64,000 nt of DNA from Antedon mediterranea. Taxonomy: Eukaryota; Echinodermata; Crinoidea; Comatulida; Antedonidae. Shown piece by piece: positions 15,101-24,411 of this stretch (positions are counted from its first letter, which is position 1; every line of letters begins with the position of its first letter). The notes under the pieces are model-generated. The model was not told the DNA's origin. It searched no databases and was given only the letters and a program-made list of their open reading frames with translations. The position numbers were made by a program, and so were the translations under genes. The DNA is taken from assembly GCF_964355755.1 (NCBI RefSeq), contig NC_092674.1, positions 7,755,001 through 7,819,000 of the forward strand, in the 5' to 3' direction.

Positions 15101-16112
15101 ATAATTGTGCTGTTTGTGTTAAATATTTTATATTCAGGCATATTTTTTGATAGTGGGTTTGTACCACTTTTATATTCAGTATCATTCCAAGTCACGTTGT
15201 CTTTCCCATCAATAATCTTGTATAATATTCCAACTGATAAGTCTCTAATATTGTTGTCGTCTTTAAGTGTGTATCCTCGAAACCAACTACTACCAGATGA
15301 CGTCAGCGGTGTTTCAGAAAAACATGTTATATCTAATGGATCTTGAAAAAAAAAATATTCTTGAATAAATCATTTTGAATCAGGCCGCTACTTGCTCCAG
15401 AAATGGTCCCAATTGTAAAGAAAACAGTACTGTACTATATACACAATTTAATTTATAAAGTAATTTTCATAGGTGGTCGTGTTAGCCTATTTAATATAGT
15501 AGGCCTTTATATTTCATTTATTGGAAACCACATAGCACCAATCGGAGTAATGTATAATTTTACAACATATTTGGACCAAACAATACGTAAACTTTTGCAA
15601 GTAATCTATACGATTTACTGAATTTAGAATCAGACGGATCAAGTAAAATGTAAAGTAAAGACTATTATGCATGCTATGTGAACGCACAGAGGAATTTGAG
15701 TTTTGTTAAAATTAAATTAGGCCTAAACATAAAAAAAATGTTACCTTTTAAAAATCCTGTAAAAAAATAACTGTTACACAAAAATAAACATTATTCCAGT
15801 TAGAATATAAACATTTGTAAATAACATTTTTTTTAAATCTCTAATGAGAGTATACACAACTATATGAATGAAATACAACTGAAGTGATCCGATTTACAGT
15901 CATAAATTGGGAAATAGAAGAAGTATGGCCGATCGTCAGTATGTAATACAAGTGTCAAAAGTTAAAAAGAATCATTGATATCTAGTTATTTAAGCAATAT
16001 AAATGCTAAACTAAATAGGCTAAATCCTACCCGATGATCTGCTTTGGCACGTCAGAAAGAGAAGAAGAAAATAGTTTCGAAAACATTTGACCAACATCTC
16101 GACGAAAGTCAT
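152..16112 (-). CDS. Gene 1: Tie-like-ectodomain receptor tyrosine phosphatase (3' end off window)
   Basis: Spliced gene, 25 exons visible with GT/AG borders: 16031-16112, 14955-15341, 14582-14830, 14196-14330, 13951-14097, 13281-13412, 12822-12962, 11577-11882, 11322-11389, 10563-10803, 10016-10291, 9496-9574, 8898-8974, 8346-8575, 6858-6945, 6468-6544, 5868-5904, 5606-5703, 5092-5214, 4290-4456, 3779-3914, 3414-3551, 3159-3258, 2629-2702, 152-409. These sum to 3846 nt (1282 codons) with no stop. The predicted type I receptor has signal peptide, N-terminal domain, Ig, four EGF-like modules, FN3 domains, one helix, and PTP domains D1 and (partial) D2. Every exon whose length differs from gene 2 does so by a multiple of 3, so the frame is intact. 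By comparison with gene 2, three short exons (end of D2) lie beyond the left edge. The role, tyrosine dephosphorylation at the plasma membrane, is inferred from the family; the ligand is unknown. An upstream alternative start would not fit the signal peptide. Confidence 0.88.
1380..2575. repeat. Two diverged copies of an intronic segment
   Basis: Phrases in the first copy recur in order about 780 bases later. Examples are the CATCTAATTT block (1375 and 2268), the block with TGTATAACAAA and CAATGGCCGTAA (about 1615-1640 and 2390-2412), and the ACAATTTGT block. CGTGCGGAGCAC also occurs twice (2118 and 2552). It is an old duplication or two insertions of one element, in the gene 1 intron between D2 exons. 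Confidence 0.5.
1838..1915 (-). repeat. tRNA-derived SINE head
   Basis: On the minus strand an A-box-like TGTAGTCGAGTGG and a B box GGTTCGAATCA stand at tRNA spacing. The flanking bases do not pair into an acceptor stem, so a functional tRNA is unlikely. Intronic in gene 1. Confidence 0.5.
3779..6945 (-). other. Gene 1 PTP domain D1 (catalytic)
   Basis: Seven exons (6858-6945, 6468-6544, 5868-5904, 5606-5703, 5092-5214, 4290-4456, 3779-3914) give a full PTP domain. Seen in order: KNRYAN (phosphotyrosine loop), DYINASYLD, MWRMVWKEKSRVIVVV, the FTEWPDKSVSN WPD loop, VIVHCSAGAGRTG (C-x5-R) and NRIQMVQTE (Q loop). The signature is split by an intron just after HC: AG ends exon 4290-4456 and C opens 3779-3914, giving Ser. 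All catalytic residues are present, so activity is expected. The WPD loop continues KSV instead of the usual HGV/HGVP, which is unusual. Confidence 0.9.
4740..4935 (+). mobile_element. LINE 3' tail remnant
   Basis: GGGTCCTGC...GCAGGATCC (about 4822-4863) makes a stem, followed by AATAAATGTGAATTGAATTTG. This terminal hairpin plus GAATTT simple tail is typical of CR1/L2-like LINE ends. No coding part remains. It lies in a gene 1 intron. Confidence 0.4.
7187..7275. repeat. Tandem duplication, about 50 bp
   Basis: TATTTTACC(C/T)TTATTG(G/T)GAGTCAGTTTTATAT is repeated twice in tandem within a gene 1 intron. Confidence 0.6.
7349..7470. repeat. Tandem duplication, about 64 bp
   Basis: Two units share CTCGAGxACGATGA, then ATTGACTGTGTAATTTTCG. 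They are slightly diverged and lie in the same intron as the preceding repeat. Confidence 0.6.
7505..7580 (-). repeat. tRNA-derived SINE head
   Basis: Minus strand reads ACGTGGCGCAGCGGTTGAAG (A box) and later TGCAAGTTCAAGATCC (B box). There is no matching acceptor stem, so it is a SINE or pseudo-tRNA. Confidence 0.5.
8005..8203. mobile_element. Long foldback (MITE-like) element
   Basis: The arms of about 85 bp are near-perfect inverted repeats: ACAGATATTG at about 8012 pairs with CAATATCTGT ending at 8197, and CCCTCGGGAATGATATTAAG pairs with CTTAATATCATTCCCTCGGG, around a centre of about 11 bases near 8102. No coding capacity. It sits in the gene 1 intron between 6945 and 8346. Confidence 0.75.
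8346..9574 (-). other. Gene 1 transmembrane and juxtamembrane exons
   Basis: Exon 9496-9574 encodes a single membrane helix (VGVIVGSLVPVVVVLLLILI) followed by basic RRNKK at the splice to exon 8898-8974, the stop-transfer signal. Exon 8346-8575 is an acidic linker holding tyrosine motifs (AYDEV, EPVYDNTHLDN) and then KPIELSKLHEYVMKR, the start of the PTP domain as in R2B-type receptor phosphatases. VYDN fits the pYxN consensus bound by Grb2-type SH2 domains (established consensus; use here is inferred). Confidence 0.8.
9165..9345 (+). repeat. Dispersed SINE copy (5'-truncated)
   Basis: Matches, in the opposite orientation, the SINE at 37612-37816: CGGCAAGGGTT box-B region, GGTAGAACGAGTCTTC, GATAAGGACTATAAACC, CCAGTGTACA and CGAGACGAGTAGGGGGTTAC. 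The A-box end is missing here. Confidence 0.7.
10016..11882 (-). other. Gene 1 fibronectin type III exons
   Basis: Exons 11577-11882, 11322-11389, 10563-10803 and 10016-10291 encode FN3-like repeats. Signatures include the conserved aromatic and Leu strands around VQFYSQFSRMVGG, the WNASTCDIPD..VTYHYELSG B-C region with Trp, and tyrosine corners such as SCTEYIVNARVVN and SCIEYTFTVLASY. They contain many NxS/T sequons, as expected for a membrane-proximal extracellular stalk. The 68-nt exon is the first part of a repeat completed by the next exon. Confidence 0.8.
11025..11280 (-). repeat. tRNA-derived SINE in gene 1 intron
   Basis: The minus strand has a strong B box, GAGTTCGAATCTCAC (near 11206-11220), about 40 bases after an A-box-like CTTGGGCTGG. 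AGCCCAAGTA occurs at both ends of the interval. A tRNA gene is unlikely because the terminal bases do not pair. Confidence 0.45.
12553..12680 (+). repeat. 5S rRNA-like sequence (pseudogene or 5S-derived SINE)
   Basis: The segment follows 5S rRNA through its length: ACGGCCATAC at the start, TCTCGTCAGATC, GAGCCCGGTT, then CTGGATGGGAGACCGTCT and CGGGTGCT at the end. The box C-like promoter region is well kept. It is about 8 bases longer than 5S, with small insertions. A single copy inside a gene 1 intron with substitutions argues for a 5S-derived retroposon or pseudogene, not a working 5S gene. Confidence 0.7.
12822..14330 (-). other. Gene 1 EGF/laminin-like module exons (four)
   Basis: Four phase-1 exons encode one Cys-rich module each. 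14196-14330: CRVCYNGGVCDDKTGLCICP then GFDGESC, a canonical EGF. 13951-14097: CGNNDWGRKCDSVC ... GCTCINGFGEKDC, laminin/Tie-type. 13281-13412: GYYGADCRQECHCNDSVCD, MEGF/Tie-type. 12822-12962: CPSGLFGDLCNYPCHC with CHEAWAGPNC. This run of xGxxC..xCxC modules after an Ig domain is what Tie receptors and MEGF proteins show. No calcium-binding EGF consensus is evident. Confidence 0.85.
14582..15341 (-). other. Gene 1 N-terminal unknown domain and Ig-like domain exons
   Basis: Exon 14955-15341 (129 codons) encodes an extracellular module I cannot name. It opens DPLDITCFSETP, contains WFRGYTL and ends GVFSFKAK..TKSAIVLTSAS, which looks like beta strands. It has one clear Cys, so a classical Ig disulphide is absent. 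Exon 14582-14830 encodes an Ig-like domain: a strand with GESVTINLS, a Trp in LRWRQN, and the Ig-type end KKDDGVYECYTS then MRLIVRG. The DxGxYxC pattern (DDGVYEC) is typical of Ig V/I sets, although the first Cys is replaced. Both exons are bounded by phase-1 introns, the usual setting for shuffled ectodomain modules. Gene 2 has the same two exons with identical lengths (387 and 249 nt). Confidence 0.75.
16031..16112 (-). other. Gene 1 exon 1: start codon and signal peptide
   Basis: The ATG is at 16110-16112 on the minus strand. It opens a 27-codon exon with a basic/aromatic stretch, a hydrophobic core (NYFLLLFLTC) and a polar end (QSRSS), followed by a GT donor at 16029-16030. The exon ends in phase 1 and joins in frame to 14955-15341 (residues DPLDIT). 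A second Met six codons in aligns with the start of gene 2 exon 1 (MLAKRF), so either Met could be used. The matching exon of gene 2 at 38354-38426 ends with the same HSRS/QSRS signature and phase, which is the main support. Confidence 0.8.
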
Positions 16113-16234
16113 GAATGTGTTACCATTACCTACAATCTTAACCTTAATGCTTAACACTTTAAATCAGTTCAACTATACAACAGTTAGTTGTGAATTATTA
16201 TTGTAAATTACAACTTATACTAGTTTATAATGCG

Positions 16235-16246
16235 TTTCCTTGTTTA
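16235..16246 (-). promoter_or_regulatory. Shared upstream motif TAAACAAGGAAA, gene 1
   Basis: On the minus strand TAAACAAGGAAA sits about 125 bases upstream of the gene 1 ATG. The same 12-mer lies about 185 bases upstream of the gene 2 ATG, each with ACTTATA-type sequence just downstream on the plus strand. It juxtaposes a forkhead-like core (TAAACA) and an ETS-like core (GGAA). Whether it is promoter or 5' UTR is unknown. A third near-copy lies at about 16880-16900. Confidence 0.35.
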
Positions 16247-17579
16247 TGTAAGTGTCCATTTGGAGATAAGATGAACTTGAGTTAGTTCCTAGTTCTTATG
16301 CAAATAGATTAGTTACTTTGATACTGAAACTTCAACATCTTTCATCTAATTATAGTAGTGTACTGTATTTGTTGATTTATATGTTTTTATCACTTTAGTC
16401 AAGACAAAATAACACTACATTTTACAATAATCATCATGAAAGTATATTATTACTACTTTCAGAAAGTGTTTTTCTTTGTTCTGCCCAACAACTAGTCTAT
16501 ACTCTAGCTAATACCTGTAATATTAGCCCTTTATTATTATTTTTTTTTAAACGGGATTTCTGTAGTTATGTGTTGAATGCCAGAGCAGGTTTATTTCAGT
16601 TTCAGCAGCTTATTTTTCATAATGAGCAGTAAGCAGTTTGACCAAACTATTTAACCATGAAGGAAGTCAAGACACCCAAAGGCTAAAGCGGTGACACCAG
16701 TCTTAGCGATTGTCTGCACGGAAAATGTCAGCAGCCAGAAACATGTTTATACTTGAAATGGCACTGTATGCACAACATGACTTTCCAATATCATCATCAC
16801 AATTTTCTACATTGAACAAAATTGTTAACGATTACTGTATCGTGAAATTTCACTTGCTAGAGTTTTTTTTTCAAGAATTATTTCCTTGTTTATTTAGATG
16901 TCATTTATCAAATATAATAGGAACTTGTATGCTATTTCCTAGTGCATAATAGTGATTTTGACACTTTACTGCTACTTACTTCACACGATACACGATAATG
17001 AATCGAAAAAAATTATTTCCTGATGAAACTATAATTAGAAGTCGATTCAATTGCATAATACATCAGCTGTTTACACTTGTAAAATGTTAAGAAACTTTTA
17101 ATAACTTCTTATCAACCATGGTGATTTAACACCATCAAAACATCCAAAATGTCCTACATCTTACTAGGAAGAATAATTTAAAAAGTATGAAACGATAGGT
17201 AATTTCATTTTCATAACATTTATTTACAAACTCTGACAAAAAAATAATATTAATAATACTAGTAATTTAATTTAATTAGTAATAATTTTCAAAAAGATAT
17301 TTTATTTAATATCTGACAAAAAAGTAAAGAAAAATACAATGCAAATAATATAATGATAATAGGTCAGATAATGACAAGGCAGATGCCCGGAAAGGTGAAG
17401 AAAAACATTTTGAGGTGGGCGAACCTTAATAAATAAAATAAATAAGAAAAATAATAAATAAATAAATAAACAAAACAATTAAATAAATAATTAATTAAAT
17501 AAAAATGGATAAATATAAAAAAGGAGGAAGTATGGAAAAGATAGGTACTGGTCAAGATATGACAGGCTAATAATTTTAA

Positions 17580-18130
17580 AATTTAAATACATTTTAGAAG
17601 GCAGATTATAAAAATGGACTATTCCATAATGTGGGTCCGGAGTATCTAATATTGTAATAATGAGTTGGTTTTATGGATAGGTACAGAAATAGTGTTATGA
17701 GATTGTATGGTTGGGATGGAGTGAAGAGGTGAAAGTAAAAGGATAGCAGAGGTGGTTTGGCAGAACATGGTAAATGGAAGAGAAGACAACATTATTTTGT
17801 TGGATGAGATTAATGTCATTGAGTTTCATAAGGCAAAGCTTCAAGAATAAATTTGATGTGTGGGACAGTGGTGGTGCTCCAGATATAATCCTGAGATTCT
17901 TTTGGAGAGTATGAAGCTTTTTAAGGTTGGTAGGGTATGTGTTGCACCAGACAATGTTGCAGTAACTCAGATAGGAAAGAATGAGGGAGCAATAAGGAAT
18001 CCGTAAAATATATTTGGGTAAATAAGATGATAACCTGAAAATAATACCAATTATTATAGATTTTATTTTCAACACCATTTATATGTGATTTCCAGGTGAG
18101 ACCGCTAATGACTTTATCATGACTAGGAAC
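17580..18130 (-). mobile_element. LINE reverse-transcriptase C-terminal fragment
   Basis: The minus translation shows LTWKSHINGVENKI, then SYCNIVWCNTYPTNLKKLHT, LQKNLRIISG and RYSGPTLWNS. This is the region after the RT fingers/palm in jockey/CR1-type LINEs. At least one frame change and stops; dead fragment. Confidence 0.7.
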
Positions 18131-18205
18131 ATGTGAAACAAATAGTTATAGATAACAGACCAATCCAGACATTAGTTTAAAGAGGTCGACAGGTTGTCAA
18201 CGTAA

Positions 18206-18340
18206 AGCTTGGTTCCCACTAGAGACGCAACGCAAGGACGTAAGCGCAACGGAAGTGATTTGACCAATCATAGGGAATGGATTTTTAGAACTTTCATTGG
18301 TCAACTCACTTGCGTATATCGTTGGAACCAGGCTTTGGGT
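18206..18340. mobile_element. MITE-like inverted-repeat element
   Basis: The left end CTTGGTTCCCACTAGAGACG and right end CGTTGGAACCAGG are inverted, and GAAGTGATTTGACCAATCA pairs with the complement of TCATTGGTCAACTCACTTGC. Short and non-coding, with runs of CGCAACG/GCGTA, which is unusual against the local AT-rich background. Confidence 0.6.
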
Positions 18341-19099
18341 AAACACAGTAGGTATTTTTGTTCAGCACAAAAGTAAAAAATATTAACATTTAAAATATTA
18401 TATGTTAGGCCTATTTCTTGGTGAAATTACGGATTTCACACCGTAAAATAAGCCATTCAAACTACCGGAATAAATGGTTACCTACTGAGTAACATACCAA
18501 TAATACAACTGCTCACCGTTGTACTTCCCGAGTAATGTACACGCAAATAACAACAGTCTCCAATAAGTGTGCCTACGACTTGCGATCTACCAGCTTAAAT
18601 AAACATGTTTAACATACGATAAACACTTATCACGTATTCAATAAATTACTGTACTTTTAAATTATGATTTTCCAAACAATGACGGAATTCTTGATATACT
18701 AGTAATACTTGCTGTGGAAGATAGTGTTTCCTGACGATTAGTTGTCGGTAACTGTATGAAAAATAAGCCATTCTTCAAGTCGTAAATATGCGAAGCTTGT
18801 GAAGCCACCAACAACTATGAATAATTTTTGATGATGGCTTTCCTTTATTAAATTGCATAGTGTAGGTAATGTATAATACAGTCAGTTTAGCCATTTGTTT
18901 TTTTCAATCGTTCAGGAAAGTGATGATGTGAAGCTGTTTGTTGCCGCGAGTTTTTATTACTTATTTATACCAACAATTATGGGATTCACACCCTGAAAAC
19001 ATCACTAAAATTCATCCACCAAGCACATTTTTTGTTTCTAATTTAAATGATGATGATTAATTTAACTATGTTTAAATTTGAGATAAAACAGTAATGTTT

Positions 19100-19310
19100 G
19101 TTTATTTATCTGTATATTTTTATTATTTTTATTCATGTACTGAAATGTAAATTCTCTTTTTAATTTGCATTCTTTGAGTATTATTTTATGTATAGGCACT
19201 TTCAGCACAAGCTCTGCTTTTTGAAAACAGTGCCTCCTTCGTGATTTTTTCTGTATATTTTTGTTTATTTATGAAGAAAATAAGGTTATTTTGATTGATT
19301 GATTTTTTGA
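19100..19310 (+). mobile_element. LINE 3' tail remnant
   Basis: GGCACTTTCAGCACAAGCTC...GCTTTTTGAAAACAGTGCC forms a stem near the end, followed by AATAAGG and a TTGATTGATTGATT simple tail. Same design as the tail at 4740-4935; no coding part. Confidence 0.4.
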
Positions 19311-19559
19311 CGAAGTCAACAACATATTATTATACAAGTATAATTACACAACTTTTAAGAAGTAACGCTCGGCCTTATTAATGAATAAAGTACAAACCGT
19401 ACCCCAAATGCTTATTATTATGGCCTAACATTTTTTAGAAAGGGAGAATCAACCAAATAAAGTCGTTGATGTAAAACAATAAAATAAATTAAAAAAAAAC
19501 ACAAACCCGATGGGCCATGAAGTACGGACAATCTTTTTCCATCTGATTATGTATAGTAA

Positions 19560-20290
19560 TACATTAATTTATACCTATTTATTTATTTATTATTTTTTTA
19601 TTTATTCAATTTCGTCCATATACAATACAGAGAAGTAAAAACAAATATAAAGGCAAGGAAAGGCCAAACAGGTGCTAAACACCTATGCTAGTTGGTCAAC
19701 CCAGAACAGAGTACAGAAATAAACAACAACAAAATTACATTCTACAATTAAAGCATCTACAAGAAATTTCAATATCAAAATTGTTTAAAAATAATGAGAT
19801 AATTTAATAATTTGGTTTTAAAAGAACTAACAGAAATATCTAAGTTGCGAATTTGACCGGGTAAGTTGTTCCAAATTAGGGTAACACGTGGGATATATTA
19901 TTGAAAAGAAGATTCTGTTCTGCAGCGACGAATATCAAAAAGAGTACAAACAGAAGAAGAGCTACGAGTAATACGCTGTGGATTGCGAATATTAAATAAA
20001 TTGTCAGTATTAATTATATTAGAATTGAATAACTTAAAAAGAAAAACGATATAAGTAAATTGACGCCTATACCATAATTGTAATAAATTGCATGTTTGAA
20101 GTCTGCATTTGTAATCAGCTTCTAAATAAATTTAGTTGCTCTACGCTGAACTCCCTCAAGTTGTATCATATAAGTTTTACAATTGGGAGACCAGACAGTA
20201 GAGAAGTATTCTAGGTAACTACGAACAATACTTAAATAACGGATAATAATTCACTGTTGTTGATATTGGCACATTATGTCGTTATTTGTG
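19560..20290 (-). mobile_element. LINE C-terminal and 3' UTR fragment
   Basis: The minus translation shows LEYFSTVWSPNCKTYMIQLE and GVQRRATKF, then after breaks NTDNLFNIRNPQRITRSSSS, IPRVTLIWNNLPGQIRNLDI and SSFKTKLLNY. These motifs are diagnostic of the LINE pol C terminus. It ends in AT-rich 3' UTR with AATAAA-type repeats near 19600. Frameshifts and stops make it inactive. Confidence 0.8.
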
Positions 20291-20638
20291 AAAAACGCGT
20301 ATTGGCGACGCAGAGTCAGAAACGTATACAGTATACTGGAAATAATAAGTAAGACAATTTATTATACTAAATATAATATATTATTAAAAGTATAATACCG
20401 AAATAAAAGTATCACAGCATTGCATTGCTAATAACTATGATTTAGAAATGTATTAAATATTGTTGAATAATTCAGTTTATTTATCTTTTTATTGATATCA
20501 CATTATAATATTATATATTGTTACGGTTTATTTCTTCTTGTGTTTCCATACAATGCTGTACTATTACATATGCCTATATGTATGTGACTCCTATGAACCT
20601 AAATTATGTAATAATGTAATATTGAATGTAATACAGTT

Positions 20639-20880
20639 GTTTTATATAAATGTACACGACTATAATATATACTATGTGTATACAAAATGGAGTTAATATA
20701 AGCCTATTCTCTATTTAAATATTTTAAAAGTATATAATTATTATATATTATCATTATCAGTTTTATATAAATGTAGACGTACTACTATATATACTATGTA
20801 TATACAAAATGGAGTTAATCTAAGTCTATTCTCTATTTAAATATTTTTATAGTATATAATTATTATATATTTTGTTATTA
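20639..20880. repeat. Tandem duplication, about 121 bp
   Basis: Two adjacent units share TTTTATATAAATGTA, ACAAAATGGAGTTAAT and TATTCTCTATTTAAATATTT in the same order. Intergenic, downstream of gene 2. Confidence 0.75.
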
Positions 20881-21430
20881 TTTTTATTATTATTATCATC
20901 GGTGTGTAGATATTTACATTAGTGATACTGTGTAATATTTCAGATAATATAATTTAGTTATATTACAATAATAACAATATCAAAGTGTCTAGTACTGTAC
21001 TACCAGACTTGTTACTTTTGAAGAGTGTTGTGAAGTTCGGGATATTCAGCAGCTAGTGGTATTGAACATATAGACTCAGAATAATGAGTGTTGTAATGTT
21101 TAGGAGTATACATAGTTTATGGGTTAAGATACACAGAAGCAAAAGTGGCTTGTCTTTGTAGTCCTAAGCATAAACATAAAACATATACAGTACGGACGCA
21201 TTACATTAACAAAAAATGACATTTTGAGACAGAAAAAGAAAAAAAAACAAAGTGAGATAAGCAAAATATTTACAACCCCAATTTTGAAGTAGCAATAGTA
21301 GCTAGCAATATGTTTCAAATATCATCTTTTTAATATTGTACTTTAGCATAGGGAGCGAGGTCATGTGATTTTGTTCTAGAGTAGACTGAAGTTTATTCCA
21401 GTAAGTTGGTCCTTCAATCAAAATTGATCT

Positions 21431-21436
21431 TTTATT
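21431..21436 (-). terminator. Candidate polyadenylation signal for gene 2
   Basis: AATAAA on the minus strand about 250 bases after the gene 2 stop codon. In such AT-rich DNA the hexamer is common by chance, so this is only the nearest plausible site. Confidence 0.25.
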
Positions 21437-21686
21437 AATTTCTAGTCTACTGTGTGGAATATATCTTATTTGCGTTTCTTAATGTCTTTAAGCGATCAGT
21501 TTTAGGGTATCTCAGTTACTAGCACTCAACTTATTACCTTTGATGAAGGTTGTGAGATTTCAGTCTGTTATATTCCAAGTAGGATAAGAATATTGAAACG
21601 GTCAACCGTGCGTATACTTTTTGGTGCTTATTACTTCTACTCGGTTTCTAGGTAATGAATATACGTATCAAGTATTAAGCACTGCT

Positions 21687-24411
21687 TTAAACATTGACAT
21701 ATTCTTGATAATTCTGCAGGTAACATTTTGCTGCATCGTAACAAAAGTTGTATTGAACCTACAAGTAAAACAGTCAATACAATAATATAAGTCACTATAA
21801 TTGAAAGTATACTAAGTATAGTATAAGTATCGTATGTATGTATAGTACAATATAGTTCTTGGTTACATAACTAAAAACAAATAATGTAATGTCACTCGTG
21901 TTTGTCTAAGTATTTAACGAAAATAAAACAAGTTACTTGAATCATTGGTTATGTATTTGATAACCTTAATTCAGAATAGATGATACAGGGAATACACCTT
22001 TGATAGAAGAAACCATTAAAAACAGAAATACTCCAAAACTATATCCTACAAATGTGAATCTTATCTCGGTGTTTATGGAGTTGATGGTTGACGATGGTGG
22101 TACTAATAATAATTCTATAAAACCATTTAACAATAATTACAATACCTTAGTTTTCAACATAGTAGGACAGGTTGAACGCAGTGTTTTAAGTGTTTGAAAT
22201 ACGTCCACCATCTTGTCATCTCTCATTTTCCCAATCATTGAATGAACTAGACAGAACAATCCAGATCTGCAAACTCCATCCCTAATACAGAAAATAATAT
22301 TTTCAGAAACAATTGTAATTAGTACGGTGAAGCTATTTTTCATGTAATTCGTTTTATTAAAAATATAAATATAGTTCTGAATTAAATTATACTATTATTA
22401 GTTCAATACTCCCTTCTTTTAAAAACAAAACAGCTAATAAGGAAAGATAATGACAATATGTATTCTTACAGACAGTGCACGATAGTTGGCTTGTTACTAG
22501 AAACAACGCCCTCTCCAATATTTGTAATGAACCGCACAAACGGATCCACTTTAGGAACGGTCTTTCCTTTTGGCCATTGCCGGAACTCAAAATAAGCAAT
22601 TTCCCGTACGTTGTTTTCCTTAAAGACGAAAGGTAGCAATAGACTCAAGATTCATTAAATGTTATTGGTCTAATTTGAAATGGAAATTTGTTTTGCTTGG
22701 CATAATTAAGACAATAAAACAACAAAGAAAAACTGTTAAAAAACTGGAGAAAAAAAATGCAGATTGTAAAAATGCCATAGGCCCTGTAAAATACTGTTAA
22801 AATTCCAAGTAAAAATTACAGCAAAGAGTTATCTTCGAACGTTAGAATTGTACATATTATTGATATTTACAACAAAAGACTTCCTATTCTACATAGATTA
22901 TAATAATAATATTCATGTATACTTCCTTATAATTATTGTTTGACAGTAATACCTTTACTAGACATAACATTATTCTATTCTTCGTAATTGTTTTAATTAC
23001 TGTAGAAATTACATCCATCTGTATTAATAATCAACCAAAAGTTACCTTTTCTAATGATATTTTTCTTTCGATCATAAATTCATTCTTCATTGCAGATTTC
23101 ACAGTGACAATAAATTGCCCGAATTTCATTGGTTGCTTTATTTGCTTGTGAATGTACGCGCCACAAGTTCTGTCAATGTCATTCAGCTGCACAATGACGT
23201 CAGATTTATAGTCAAATACCAAACGCCAGAAATCTTCAGTAGTATTGGCGGGGTCAGCCAAAGGAGCCTGTGTCACAATGTACGCGTTGCGCTTCTTGTA
23301 AACCTAGACAGAAAAATAGAGAACAACCTTTGTAACACCACACCTTTTGATATCAGCAATCAAGACAATGATGTAGGTTATTTGTGTATTTATAATGTAA
23401 ATCCAAAGGCAAATTACTGAAAAAATGACAATGCTGTGGGTATCAGTGGCTGGAACTCAATGGAGATACAAAAAAAGCTAAATAAAAACGATAAAGTAAA
23501 CAGCCAGAAAAGTTAGCAGAGCTTTCGGGCAACACTAGCCCTTCATCAGTGCATGTAAAAATGTATTTTTTTTTTGTTAAAAAAATGTAATATCCTTACG
23601 TCACAGAAAGATGCATTTATATAATCAGTACCACGATCGGATGGTGACATCAATATCGGACGAGCTTTATTGACTGAAAAAAATAAAAATTATTTTAATT
23701 TGAATTATTCCATCTCATCCAAAACGCGATAAAGAAGAGGTAGCTAATTTCTTCCAGCAAAAAGACGTCATTTATGAGTTATTAATAGGCCAGTAAAACT
23801 TATTTTACAAAAAAAAAAAAAAAATAGGGCTAGGCCTACTATGTTTTTAAGTGACTAGATATAAATGTTAGTTTTGGTATGGCTTTGTTTATACTGAGCA
23901 TAACTCAATGTTTTTCTTTATAGTAGATACTAGAACTTACGTGGTACTACGTCATCGAATCTGTTCTTAAAAACATTCTCTGGTAGTCTTGCATGTGACG
24001 TAAGATCATCAACAGGGAGTGGAAACAAACAGTTCAAAGTCTAAATAAACAAAAAGTGTTGAAAGGGAGTTTCAAACTGGAGAAAGATTTTCTTTTAGAG
24101 TCAAGCAAACGTGTTTTTTGTTATTCCTTGTCAATTTAAGTTTTAGGTAAATACACTTTGATCCAATTAATGTGGCCATTAAAATGGCATATTCAATTAA
24201 AACATTTGTCAGTATTTATTCAGGGAGGCAATACACTTATTATTAAAACAAATGATTGAAAAATAATGCTCACTTTGAGTTGATAATCAAAATGTGATGG
24301 CATTTTTTGTGTTTGCCTCTGTATTTCGTTTTGCAATTCAGTTACAGGAATTACAGTCTTTCCACAAAACAACTCTTCAAGTATGACGGCATAGATAAAC
24401 TTATATTGTTC
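21687..24411 (-). other. Gene 2 PTP domain D2 (degenerate) and C terminus
   Basis: Exons 24274-24411, 23941-24040, 23600-23673, 23046-23303, 22470-22618, 22146-22281 and terminal exon 21687-21758. The WPD-equivalent reads FRQWPKGKTV, so the general-acid Asp is Lys. The signature reads VHCLDGVCRSG: Cys (about residue 1341) and Arg remain, but SAG is LDG. This matches D2 of vertebrate receptor PTPs, which have little or no activity. The last exon encodes VQYNFCYDAAKCYLQNYQ and stops at 21687-21689, matching the usual D2 ending QYxFCYxxxxxYL. The intron inside the signature is at the same codon and phase as in D1, and both following exons are 136 nt. Confidence 0.85.

Larger units (their letters stand above)
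16113..21686. other. Intergenic region between genes 1 and 2
   Basis: It holds the gene 1 upstream region, two minus-strand LINE remnants (17580-18130 and 19560-20290), a MITE (18206-18340), a LINE tail (19100-19310), a tandem duplication (20639-20880) and the putative gene 2 3' UTR. No other gene is recognised; short ORFs here, such as 16710-16949, have no supporting motif. Confidence 0.6.

Noticed and set aside
18500-18600. Minus-strand leader-like stretch WRLLLFACTLLGKYN with a GT donor as gene 1 signal exon
   Set aside because: No ATG in frame before an upstream stop. The exon at 16031-16112 has an ATG, the right phase and a clear partner in gene 2.
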